Shown: piece by piece, positions 52,187 through 59,460 of the stretch
Layout of the letters: every line of letters begins with the position of its first letter
Numbering within the stretch: the stretch's first letter is position 1
From: Acidobacteriota bacterium
Lineage (GTDB): Bacteria > Acidobacteriota > Terriglobia > Versatilivoradales > Versatilivoraceae
Direction of reading: 5' to 3'
Length of the DNA stretch: 64,000 bases
Assembly: GCA_028875575.1 (NCBI GenBank)
Contig: JAPPDF010000101.1
Coordinates: 1-64,000 of the forward strand
Notes under the pieces: model-generated
What the model saw: the letters and a program-made list of their open reading frames with translations, nothing else
Told to the model about the DNA's origin: nothing
The model's database searches: none
Position numbers and translations under genes: made by a program

Positions 52187-53446
52187 TTACACGAAGGGCA
52201 GGAAATCGCCGCTGGAATCGAACTTCAGGTCCGTAGGGGGAGTCACCACGCTCAAGTCGCTGCGCGATTCCACTTCGGGAAGATAGGCCTCCGAAGCCAG
52301 AATCTCCCGCAAGTCGAGCGTGTCGTGAATGCGAACGACCCTGGCCTGCTCGGGCTCCACCAGGCCCACGGTCCCCAGCGCCAGGCTCAAAGCCCTGCGG
52401 TCGTTGTCGAAGGTGATCGGGATCGATGCTCCCGAAGGCGCATTCCCCGTCATGCAGTTGATGTAGGTGGCTTCACGGTTCATGCGGTCGACGGCCCTCC
52501 GGTGGCAGTATTCGGCCATTCCGAGTCCCGATGCGTTCCCGTGGGTTTCCTCGGTCAGGTCCCGGACGTAGATGCGGGTGATCCTGGGCCGCTCGCTGTC
52601 CGTAGCACGGTGGTCGTTGTACTTGCGGCCGATCACATTGGTGTCCATGCCGGCCCCGCTGATGTCCTTGCCGATCCGGTCGACCACCAGCAGATCGATG
52701 TTTTCAAAAGGCAATCTCGGCATCCATCGCTTGGCCAGCACCAGCAATTCCTTTTCGCGTTCCAGGAAATCCCCGGGAGCCACCGCCTCGATCAGAGCCG
52801 TCTCATCGTACTGGTTCTCCACGATCCCCAGTCCCAGAAGCACCCCGCACTTTTCAATGACGGTTCGGGCGATGGACCGGACCATCTGATCCCAACTGTA
52901 GTGAATGATGGCCTGGTGATAGAGGGCCGCCCCCTTGTGCTTGCCGAACCCGATGAGCATCATCTTGTGAAGCCCACTCTCGATTTCGCCGTTGAAGCCG
53001 GTGTGGGGCTTGACCCGCGCGACCACGGCCACATGGTCGGCCTCAAAGGCAAACTTGTCGAAAAGCACCGGAACCCCTTCCTCGGTGCGGCCCACCTCCA
53101 CGGTTTCCATGGAGGCCCGTATGGGCGCCCCGGTGAATTCTTCCGTGACCCCGTAGCTTTCGATGATGCCCCGCTGGTTCTCCGCAATGCCCCCGCCGTG
53201 GCTTCCCATGGCAGGGACCAGGAAGGGTTTCCCTCCCAGCGCCTTGAGCTCCTCCACCAGCGACTTGACGATCAGGGCGATGTTGGCAATACCGCGGCTG
53301 CCCACCGAAATGGCGATGGTCTGACCGGCCTTGACCTGAGAGGACAGGTTGAGCCGGGCCACCTCGTCTCGAACCGTCCCGGGAATGTCATCCACCGTGG
53401 GCGCTTCAAAATGCTGAGCCACTCTCATCAGTCGCGGGTACGCCAT
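52187..53446 (-). CDS. LarA-like (DUF2088) protein
   Basis: 419 residues. The N-terminal domain (IAISVGSRGIANIALIVKSLVEELKALG, then VPAMGSHGGGIAENQRGIIESYG) matches the DUF2088/nickel-dependent lactate racemase fold. ARVKPHTGFNGEIESGLHKMMLIGFGKHKG is the second region, rich in His/Lys residues that could bind the nickel pincer cofactor. The maturation genes larB/C/E are not in this window. The AGGAGG site precedes the ATG. It may racemise a hydroxy acid other than lactate. It converges on the M29-like gene. Confidence 0.8.
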   Translation of the reverse strand: MAYPRLMRVAQHFEAPTVDDIPGTVRDEVARLNLSSQVKAGQTIAISVGSRGIANIALIVKSLVEELKALGGKPFLVPAMGSHGGGIAENQRGIIESYGVTEEFTGAPIRASMETVEVGRTEEGVPVLFDKFAFEADHVAVVARVKPHTGFNGEIESGLHKMMLIGFGKHKGAALYHQAIIHYSWDQMVRSIARTVIEKCGVLLGLGIVENQYDETALIEAVAPGDFLEREKELLVLAKRWMPRLPFENIDLLVVDRIGKDISGAGMDTNVIGRKYNDHRATDSERPRITRIYVRDLTEETHGNASGLGMAEYCHRRAVDRMNREATYINCMTGNAPSGASIPITFDNDRRALSLALGTVGLVEPEQARVVRIHDTLDLREILASEAYLPEVESRSDLSVVTPPTDLKFDSSGDFLPFV

Positions 53447-53599
53447 GGTTTGCCTCCTCTATTGGGGACGCTGCAACAGTAGTCCAAGTTCTACCACGAG
53501 ACGACCTGTTTGGGAAGTGGCCCGAAAAGGAAGACTCGTAACCCTTCATGCAACTCCATTCCGAATGTGCGTTTGGCTGTCCATTCGGAGTAGTTCCCC

Positions 53600-53628
53600 T
53601 TGACTGCCGAGCACATTACCCTTATTAT
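53600..53628 (+). promoter_or_regulatory. sigma-70-type promoter of vapBC with repeated CATTCGGAGT
   Basis: TTGACT (53600-53605), 17 bp, TATTAT (53623-53628): a near-consensus promoter. CCATTCGGAGT occurs at 53581-53591 and 53658-53668 on either side of it, and an inverted relative, CTCCATTCCGAATG, lies near 53560. These could be VapB operator half-sites. Confidence 0.65.
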
Positions 53629-53673
53629 GGTTCAGCCTTATTACGTTCCAATGTTTTCCATTCGGAGTCCGAT

Positions 53674-53925
53674 ATGAATATTACCTTGAGCGTTGACGAG
53701 GAAATCGTGAAGAAGGTCCGCAAGATCGCCATCGACAAGGATACTACCTTGACGGCGATGGTGAGGGACTATCTAACTCGAGTGGCCAGCAGCGATGCCG
53801 CGGCACGAAAGGCGGACGCGGCCAAACTGATGGAAACGTTCGAGAAAGTGAGCCGTGATATGGGTCCCCGAACATGGACGCGAGAGGAGTTGTATGACAG
53901 GCCTCGCCGATACCATGCCAAATAG
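53674..53925 (+). CDS. VapB-type ribbon-helix-helix antitoxin
   Basis: 83 residues. MNITLSVDEEIVKKVRKIAIDKDTTL is a beta strand plus helices of the RHH type used for DNA binding, followed by VRDYLTRVAS and a charged tail ending RPRRYHAK that would bind the toxin. The ATG at 53674 is taken, not the frame 126 bp longer. It overlaps the PIN toxin gene by 32 bp. Confidence 0.88.
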   Translation: MNITLSVDEEIVKKVRKIAIDKDTTLTAMVRDYLTRVASSDAAARKADAAKLMETFEKVSRDMGPRTWTREELYDRPRRYHAK

Positions 53926-54331
53926 GGACTTCTTCGACAGCAACATCTTGATCTATGCGGCTGACCGGAGTGAGCCGGAGAAGCAATTCCAGGCTCGAAG
54001 ACTGCTAAATTCCGCCATCGAGAATGAAACGGGCACTCTATCCGTTCAGGTGCTGGGTGAGTTTTTCAGCGTGGTGACCAAACGCATTCCCAACCCGCTC
54101 TCGGTTGAAGAAGCAGAGGCAATCATCGAGCGGACCGCTGTTCTACCGGTAGTGGAACTGGATTGGTCTCTGGTGCGCCGGGCGATCGATACTCACAAGG
54201 AATACGGCATCAGCTATTGGGATTCGCTGATAGTTGCCGCCGCGGAGAAGGCTGGCTGCACACGGATTATTTCTGAAGACTTGAATTCAGGGCAGTCCTA
54301 CCACGGCATTACCGTGGTTGACCCATTTTGA
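53894..54331 (+). CDS. VapC-type PIN-domain toxin
   Basis: 145 residues. The PIN nuclease acidic set is visible: FFDSNILIYAAD (first Asp), QVLGEFFSVVTK (Glu), SYWDSLIVAAAEKAG (Asp) and ISEDLNSG (last acidic). It would cleave tRNA or rRNA when free of VapB. ATG at 53894; an ATG at 53915 is possible. It follows the antitoxin with a 32-bp overlap, as is usual for the pair. Confidence 0.9.
   Translation: MTGLADTMPNRDFFDSNILIYAADRSEPEKQFQARRLLNSAIENETGTLSVQVLGEFFSVVTKRIPNPLSVEEAEAIIERTAVLPVVELDWSLVRRAIDTHKEYGISYWDSLIVAAAEKAGCTRIISEDLNSGQSYHGITVVDPF
54300..54318. terminator. hairpin at the converging ends of vapC and the HigA-like ORF
   Basis: ACCACGG and CCGTGGT pair around CATTA, inside the last codons of vapC and of the opposite HigA-like ORF. 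It may end both transcripts, but it has no U-tract. Confidence 0.35.
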
Positions 54332-54560
54332 TCGAGACCTGGGACTTGGGCATGGGATGGTGTTGTTCCTCCCAGGCATGAACAAGAGTTCCGAGCGTAT
54401 CGAGCAGAGAATACAGCGGATGATGCTCGTCGGTGCCCACTTCATCAATGAGGCTATTGAGTCGGTCCACCGCCAGGTCATAGTCCTTCTCATTTTGGAT
54501 TGTGAGTAAAGCACTCACTTGGGTCCAAGATCGTTCAAGCTCTGGGGTAATGACACTCAT
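54309..54560 (-). pseudogene. truncated HigA-like antitoxin
   Basis: 83 residues. YDLAVDRLNSLIDEVG and DTLGTLVHAWEEQHHPMP match the N-terminal part of HigA-type antitoxins, which continue into a helix-turn-helix. Here the protein ends after IKMGQPR, so the DNA-binding domain is missing. The end overlaps vapC by 23 bp, suggesting the insertion or rearrangement of vapBC removed the rest. The ATG at 54560 has GGAGG 9 nt upstream. It could still be expressed as a partner-binding fragment. Confidence 0.6.
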
Positions 54561-54578
54561 GTCATCCATCCTCCGCGG

Positions 54579-54758
54579 TCATAGGCTTGGAACCGGCAGA
54601 CTGTCTTCTTCAAGAGAGACGATGTAACCTTCAATGGCCTCTTTGATATTGGCAATGGCTTCCTGCCTGGTTTTTACCTGACTGATGCAACCGGGTAGAC
54701 TGGGACATTCGGCAACCCAATAGCCATCTTCGCCCAGGTAAACTACCACCTGTCTCAT
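54579..54758 (-). CDS. HicB-like antitoxin without HicA
   Basis: 59 residues. MRQVVVYLGEDGYWVAECPSLPGCISQ is the standard HicB start, with the predicted alpha/beta fold continuing in KTRQEAIANIKEAIEGYI. No HicA toxin is adjacent; the next gene (18 bp away) is the truncated HigA-like ORF. Standalone HicB-type proteins are common. A GTG-started longer form (54782) is possible. Confidence 0.8.
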   Translation of the reverse strand: MRQVVVYLGEDGYWVAECPSLPGCISQVKTRQEAIANIKEAIEGYIVSLEEDSLPVPSL

Positions 54759-54889
54759 CATTTCACCGCCATTCAGCCTCACAACCGGTTTAGCCCGGCC
54801 TGGTCACCGTACAATAATAGGGAAGGAGAGATTCTTGTGACTACCTGAATCCTCCGGAACTCCATCTCCTTCGGTTCCTTCGAGGACAA

Positions 54890-55891
54890 TCACCAGTCCC
54901 CCAATCCATCCTCAACGGCCACAACCCGTTCTATGAGTTCCCGGCTGCAGCGTTCGTGGTAGGCGTCGTAGGGCAGGATGGGCTCGCGCACGTTGTGGGT
55001 GGAAAAAAAACCTCGCCGCACGCAGTAGCGCTTCAGGAAATGGATGGAAATGTCGATGTGCTGGTGGACGAAAGCCAGGTAGGGAACAATGCGGTCGAAC
55101 AGCGCCATGGCTTCGGCTCTCCGTCCCTCCCGGTGCAGCCGGTAGATGTGGACGAAGGGCTTGTTGATGGCGGTGGTATTGAAGCCGTGGATGCCTCGAT
55201 CCAGGGCTTCGATCATTTCCGGCAGGGACCAGCCACTGGAAACGTTGAGCCTGCCTTCGGTAGCTTCCAACACCCGGGTGGATTTGAGTCCCGCCGGTAT
55301 GGTTTCGATCTTGATGCAACGAAAGGCCGGAATCTTCTCGAACAGCTCCAGGATGACTTCGAGGCTGACGCCGTAGCCGCCCCAGGAGAGGTCCTGAATC
55401 ATCAACATCTCCATTCCCGCTTCCGAGAGTCGGGTGAAGAAGCTGACAATGCCTTCCCGGTCGCCTTCCAGGCGATCGGGCACCCGGCAAAGGATCCCGT
55501 CCGCACCGGCCTTGACCCCATGCCTGGCCAATTCGAAGGCCTCTTCCAGGATTTCGGAGCTGGCTCCGGCGACCACCTGAATGCGTCCATCGGCGATGGC
55601 CACCACGCGCTCGACCAACTGGCGGCGCTCGAGGTCCGAGAGCTTGTCGACCTCACTGGCTACAGCCGGAACGATGCAGCCCACGATGCCGTCGGCAATG
55701 GACTGCTCCAGCAACCGCTCCAGCGAGGGGAAATCGAGCTTGAGGTGGTCGTCGAACGGCGTGTTGATGATGGGAACAATGCCGTGCAGCGAGTAACAGG
55801 ACTTTTGATTGATGATTTGTGATTTTTGATTGTCGATTGGCAAAGACAAGTCCCTGGAGTATTTTGCAATATTCGCAACGGGGCAGGTCAC
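54890..55891 (-). CDS. DHDPS/NAL-family aldolase with unusual start
   Basis: Up to 333 residues. The domain proper begins at HGIVPIINTPFDDHLKLDF. Schiff-base Lys in FRCIKIET, and GIVGCIVPAVASE at the usual GTTGE site. The catalytic Tyr motif (YNxP in the family) reads QDLSWGGYG, so Tyr is absent there. The N-terminal 35 residues are written by a heptad array and by repeat element C. No good start codon lies between the repeat and the domain, so an ATG at 55891, a TTG or a CTG must serve. A repeat insertion probably removed the native start. Confidence 0.75.
   Translation of the reverse strand: MTCPVANIAKYSRDLSLPIDNQKSQIINQKSCYSLHGIVPIINTPFDDHLKLDFPSLERLLEQSIADGIVGCIVPAVASEVDKLSDLERRQLVERVVAIADGRIQVVAGASSEILEEAFELARHGVKAGADGILCRVPDRLEGDREGIVSFFTRLSEAGMEMLMIQDLSWGGYGVSLEVILELFEKIPAFRCIKIETIPAGLKSTRVLEATEGRLNVSSGWSLPEMIEALDRGIHGFNTTAINKPFVHIYRLHREGRRAEAMALFDRIVPYLAFVHQHIDISIHFLKRYCVRRGFFSTHNVREPILPYDAYHERCSRELIERVVAVEDGLGDW
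55803..55840. repeat. ATC-type heptad array
   Basis: A run of 7-bp units on the minus strand: ATCGACA, ATCAAAA, ATCACAA, ATCATCA, ATCAAAA. It lies directly before the DHDPS-like coding domain and beside element C. It resembles the arms of the AGTGGNN elements in structure, not in sequence. Confidence 0.6.
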
Positions 55892-56052
55892 ATTTCCGGC
55901 AAACCTGAGGTTTTGCCTTTTTCAATATCGGGTGCGACCTGGTGAAGACTGCTGTCCAACCACAAAAAGCACAAAAGTCACAAATTGTGTTTTTGTGCCT
56001 TTTGTGGCCATTCCCGGCAAACGTCCCCCTGGTGAATTTGCAAAAGGCTCAA
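55857..56052 (+). repeat. CCACAAAA-hairpin element, copy C
   Basis: A full-length copy of about 195 bp. It begins TATTTTGCAATATTCGCAAC, then AACCTGAGGTTTTGCCTTTT, then a hairpin of CCACAAAAAGCACAAAA with TTTTTGTGCCTTTTGTGG, ending GGTGAATTTGCAAAAGGCTC. The two ends are partly complementary (TTGCAA.ATTCG against CGAATTTGCAA). It lies between the DHDPS-like gene and the VCBS gene, in a 355-bp gap without other genes. Confidence 0.75.
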
Positions 56053-56246
56053 TAGATTGTGAATACCCAAGGCTCCGGACCTGGAGTGCGTGTCCTTCCC
56101 TTTACCCCAGTTCCGAAAGCAGAAATCCCTCGATCCCCAGTCCGCCTCGCGGCGGCGATCTATGATATCCTACTCGGCCAATTTGAAAGCCTTGCCCCCT
56201 CCCCGTCCATTGGATATCTGGAAACTCACTTCCTAGGAGACGCTTC

Positions 56247-59144
56247 GTGAAACTTGTCAGGCCCCGCTTGTTCACAAGCTGCCTGGCTTGCCTGGCAGCC
56301 CTTGCCGGTCTTGCCGTTTTTTCCTCAGCCTTGCTGGAGGCCAATGACTCCCTCTGGATCAGGCACAGCGGCTTTGAATCCCTGAAAACCGGACAGCCCG
56401 GCAACAGCGGCGCCAACCTCTATGTCTCCTCCAAGGGGAGGATCCAGACCATCAACCGCTGGGACCTGAACCGGGACGGCGAGCTGGACCTGGTGTTCAC
56501 CCAGGATCACAACTCGGTCTACACGCCCGACACCTTGATCTACTGGGGCGGCAAGGAGGGCTACGCTTCTCTGCTGCCCGACATGTGGCAAATCCGGGCG
56601 CCCTTTTCCCTGCTCAAGACACTGACGACCGCGATCAAGCGGGTAACCCGTTTGCCGACCTCGGGGGGAGGCCGCAGCAAGATCGCCGATCTCAACCTGG
56701 ACGGACACCTGGACATCGTTATCTGCAACTTCCAGCACAACTACCGCACCGACCAGCCCGCCTACATCTATTGGGGCGGAGACGACGGATTTCGACCGGA
56801 GAATCGCACCGACTTGCCCGCCCTGCTGGCCGGTGGCCTGGCAGTGGAGGACCTCAACGGAGACGGGCTGCCCGATGTCGCCCTGGCCAACCACGGAAGC
56901 GAGAGGGGAGAGACCAGCGGGTTTCGGCAGCACCTGGAATCCTACATCTACTGGGGCAACCTGAACGGTTTCAACACCGCGCGCCGCACTTCCCTTCCCA
57001 CCATCAGCGCCACCGACGCGGCCTCGGCCGACTTCAACGGTGACGGACACGCCGACCTGGCCTTCCTGAACCACAACAGCCAGGAACAGAGTCTCTATCT
57101 CTATTGGGGAGACGGCAAGGGAGGGTTCGGCAAACACCGCCGTCAAGTGCTGAGCAGCGCCGATCTGCAAGTGGGCGAGAGACCTCGCGGCCGGGAAGGC
57201 TCCCACATGGGAATGAAGACACTGCTGGCGTCCCGCATCAATCCTGACCCAATCTCCGACCTGGTGGTGGCCGGCTCCGAAAAAGCCATCGTCTTTTACG
57301 GCTCGACAAGCGGTCTGTCTCCCGAAACAACCGTGACTCTGCCGGCCAACGACTGCCTGGGTATGCAGGCCGCCGATTTGAACCGGGACGGGCGGATCGA
57401 CCTGGTTCTGGCCAACTCCGGGGGGCGGGCCGATCCCCTTGTCGACTCGACCATCTACTGGGCGACTCCGGACGGGTTCGACCCGAAACGGCGCACCGAT
57501 CTGCCCACCCAGGGGGCCGCCACCGTTCAAGCCGCCGATCTCAACGGAGACGGTGTGCTGGATCTCCTGTTCGGCAACTCTCGAGGCTCCGACAGCACCG
57601 ATGTGCCCAGCTACATCTATTGGGGACGGCCCGACGGCTTTGCGGCCCACCGGCGGACGGAGCTCACCGGCTTCGGCACCATCAGCAGCGGCGTGGCCGA
57701 CTTCAACCGGGACGACCACCCCGATATTCTGCTGGTCTCCCACCACAGCGGCACCGGCGTGCTGCCCACGGCCATCTTCTGGGGTCGCCCCGACCACTAC
57801 TACTCCAGCGCCGCCAGCACTCTGATCGAGCCGGGCGCCAACATGGAGTACAGCATCGCCGACCTGGACGACGACGACTATCCCGACCTGGTTGTCAATC
57901 GGGACCAGACCAGCGTGGTTCTGTGGGGCTCGTCCGAAGGTTTCACCGAAGAAACCAAGCTGCCCGTCACCAGGCCCATCGCCACCAGCGTGGCCGATCT
58001 GAATCGGGATGGCTTCCTCGACATCCTGGTGGCCATGACGGCCAATCCGGGAGAAACGGCAAGAGGGGCCATCGTCTGGGGGACTGCCGGCCGCTTCCAG
58101 GACCCCGAAGTCAGTCGCTGGGACCTGGATGGGCCGGCCATCGAGAGCACGGCCATCGCCGACCTGAACAAGGACGGCTTCCTCGACCTCATCTATCCCG
58201 AGGCAGGTACGGAAATTTCCGAAATCTTCTGGGGGAGCGCCGAGGGATACCGTCCCGACAACGTGCTGGCCATCAAGGCCAACGGCACGCCCCATGCGGT
58301 GCCGGCCGACCTGGACAATGACGGCTGGCTGGACCTGGTCTTCGCCAGCGGGTTCTCCCAAAAGAAAAATACGGTCCACGTCGACACCCTGATCTACTGG
58401 GGCGGGCCCCAGGGCTTCTCCGAGGATTCCCGCAGCGGAGTGGAAGGGTTTACCACGCTGGACGCCACCGTGGCCGACTTCAATCGGGACGGCCACCTGG
58501 ACATCGCCACCACCAACTATCGCTCCGATACGACCCGGGAACTGCCGGCATTCATTTACTGGGGGGGCGCCGGACGGGACTTCAGCGAGAAGCGCCGGAC
58601 GCTGCTGGAAGCCCATTCCTCGTCGGCCATCGACGCGCTGGACCTCAACCGGGACGGCTGGGTGGACCTGGTGGTCTCCAACCACCAGAAACACTTCGAC
58701 CACGCCGCCGGCACCAACATCTATTGGGGCGGGCCCGAGGGGTTCTCCAGCCAGCGGCGGCACCATATTCCCACGGTCGGCGTGCACCTGGACGCCATGG
58801 TGGACGCGGGAAGCGTTTACGATCGGCGCTACCAGTGGGACTACACCTCGGCACCGGTCCAGGCTCCCGAGGGAGCCGCCTTTGCCGCCCTCCACTGGAA
58901 GGCGGAAACCCGCTGGGGGACCGGGGTCAAGTTTCAGATCCGTTCGGCCGGCACTGAAGTGGGGCTTGGAAACGCCGCCTGGAAGGGGCCTTCGGGAAAA
59001 GATTCCTTCTACGAGCAGTCCGGTGCCGCGCTCTCCGGGCTGGCCAGGGACCACGGTTGGCTGCAGTACCGGGCGTTCCTGACTTCTCCGGACGGCGGCA
59101 ACTCGGCCATCCTGACCGAGATCGCCATCCAGTGCGAGCGCTGA
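56247..59144 (+). CDS. secreted FG-GAP/VCBS repeat protein
   Basis: 965 residues. The signal peptide SCLACLAALAGLAVFSSALLEA is followed by about 14 repeats with calcium-binding loops of the type DLNRDGxxDLV (DLNRDGELDLVF, DLNLDGHLDIVI, DLNGDGLPDVAL, ADFNGDGHADLA, DLDDDDYPDLV, DFNRDGHLDIAT), each with a YIYWGG-like strand. The C-terminal 100 residues (WKAETRWGTGVKFQIRSAG) form another domain. A GTG start with AGGAGA. It probably forms one or two beta-propellers on the outer surface that bind a glycan or protein. Confidence 0.9.
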   Translation: MKLVRPRLFTSCLACLAALAGLAVFSSALLEANDSLWIRHSGFESLKTGQPGNSGANLYVSSKGRIQTINRWDLNRDGELDLVFTQDHNSVYTPDTLIYWGGKEGYASLLPDMWQIRAPFSLLKTLTTAIKRVTRLPTSGGGRSKIADLNLDGHLDIVICNFQHNYRTDQPAYIYWGGDDGFRPENRTDLPALLAGGLAVEDLNGDGLPDVALANHGSERGETSGFRQHLESYIYWGNLNGFNTARRTSLPTISATDAASADFNGDGHADLAFLNHNSQEQSLYLYWGDGKGGFGKHRRQVLSSADLQVGERPRGREGSHMGMKTLLASRINPDPISDLVVAGSEKAIVFYGSTSGLSPETTVTLPANDCLGMQAADLNRDGRIDLVLANSGGRADPLVDSTIYWATPDGFDPKRRTDLPTQGAATVQAADLNGDGVLDLLFGNSRGSDSTDVPSYIYWGRPDGFAAHRRTELTGFGTISSGVADFNRDDHPDILLVSHHSGTGVLPTAIFWGRPDHYYSSAASTLIEPGANMEYSIADLDDDDYPDLVVNRDQTSVVLWGSSEGFTEETKLPVTRPIATSVADLNRDGFLDILVAMTANPGETARGAIVWGTAGRFQDPEVSRWDLDGPAIESTAIADLNKDGFLDLIYPEAGTEISEIFWGSAEGYRPDNVLAIKANGTPHAVPADLDNDGWLDLVFASGFSQKKNTVHVDTLIYWGGPQGFSEDSRSGVEGFTTLDATVADFNRDGHLDIATTNYRSDTTRELPAFIYWGGAGRDFSEKRRTLLEAHSSSAIDALDLNRDGWVDLVVSNHQKHFDHAAGTNIYWGGPEGFSSQRRHHIPTVGVHLDAMVDAGSVYDRRYQWDYTSAPVQAPEGAAFAALHWKAETRWGTGVKFQIRSAGTEVGLGNAAWKGPSGKDSFYEQSGAALSGLARDHGWLQYRAFLTSPDGGNSAILTEIAIQCER

Positions 59145-59221
59145 TTCCGGCGGTATTGGAATGGCTCGTGCAGCGCACTGCGGGTGGTATCCGGTTCCGG
59201 CTGGCCGTAACTGTTACAGGA

Positions 59222-59413
59222 GCTTCTTGCAAAATTCGCAGCAGGGCTGGTCAACTTGCCAGCAGACCTGAGGTTCTGCCTTTTTCAATATCGGGTGCGG
59301 CCTGGTAAAAAAGGCTTTCTAACCACAAAAAGCACAAGAGTCACAAATTGTGTTTTTGTGCCTTTTGTGGCCATTCCCGGTAAACGTCACGCTGCCAGAT
59401 TTTGCAAAAGGCT
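59222..59413 (+). repeat. CCACAAAA-hairpin element, copy D
   Basis: A full-length copy of about 190 bp: CTTGCAAAATTCGCAGCAGG at the left end, ACCTGAGGTTCTGCCTTTTT, the hairpin with CCACAAAAAGCACAAGA and TTTTTGTGCCTTTTGTGG, and AGATTTTGCAAAAGGCTC at the right end. Its frame leads to a spurious 37-residue extension of the next gene. Confidence 0.75.
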
Positions 59414-59460
59414 CACAAGCTATTCCGATCCAACTTGGGAAAGGGAAACGAGGACCAGAG

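Noticed and set aside
56325-59054. A 909-residue open frame on the minus strand
   Set aside because: It mirrors the VCBS gene. GC-rich third positions keep the opposite frame open; it has no family features, and the plus-strand repeats are unmistakable.
59350-59460. N-terminal extension of the Tat-exported protein
   Set aside because: It is coded by repeat element D; the ATG at 59461 starts a perfect twin-arginine leader.
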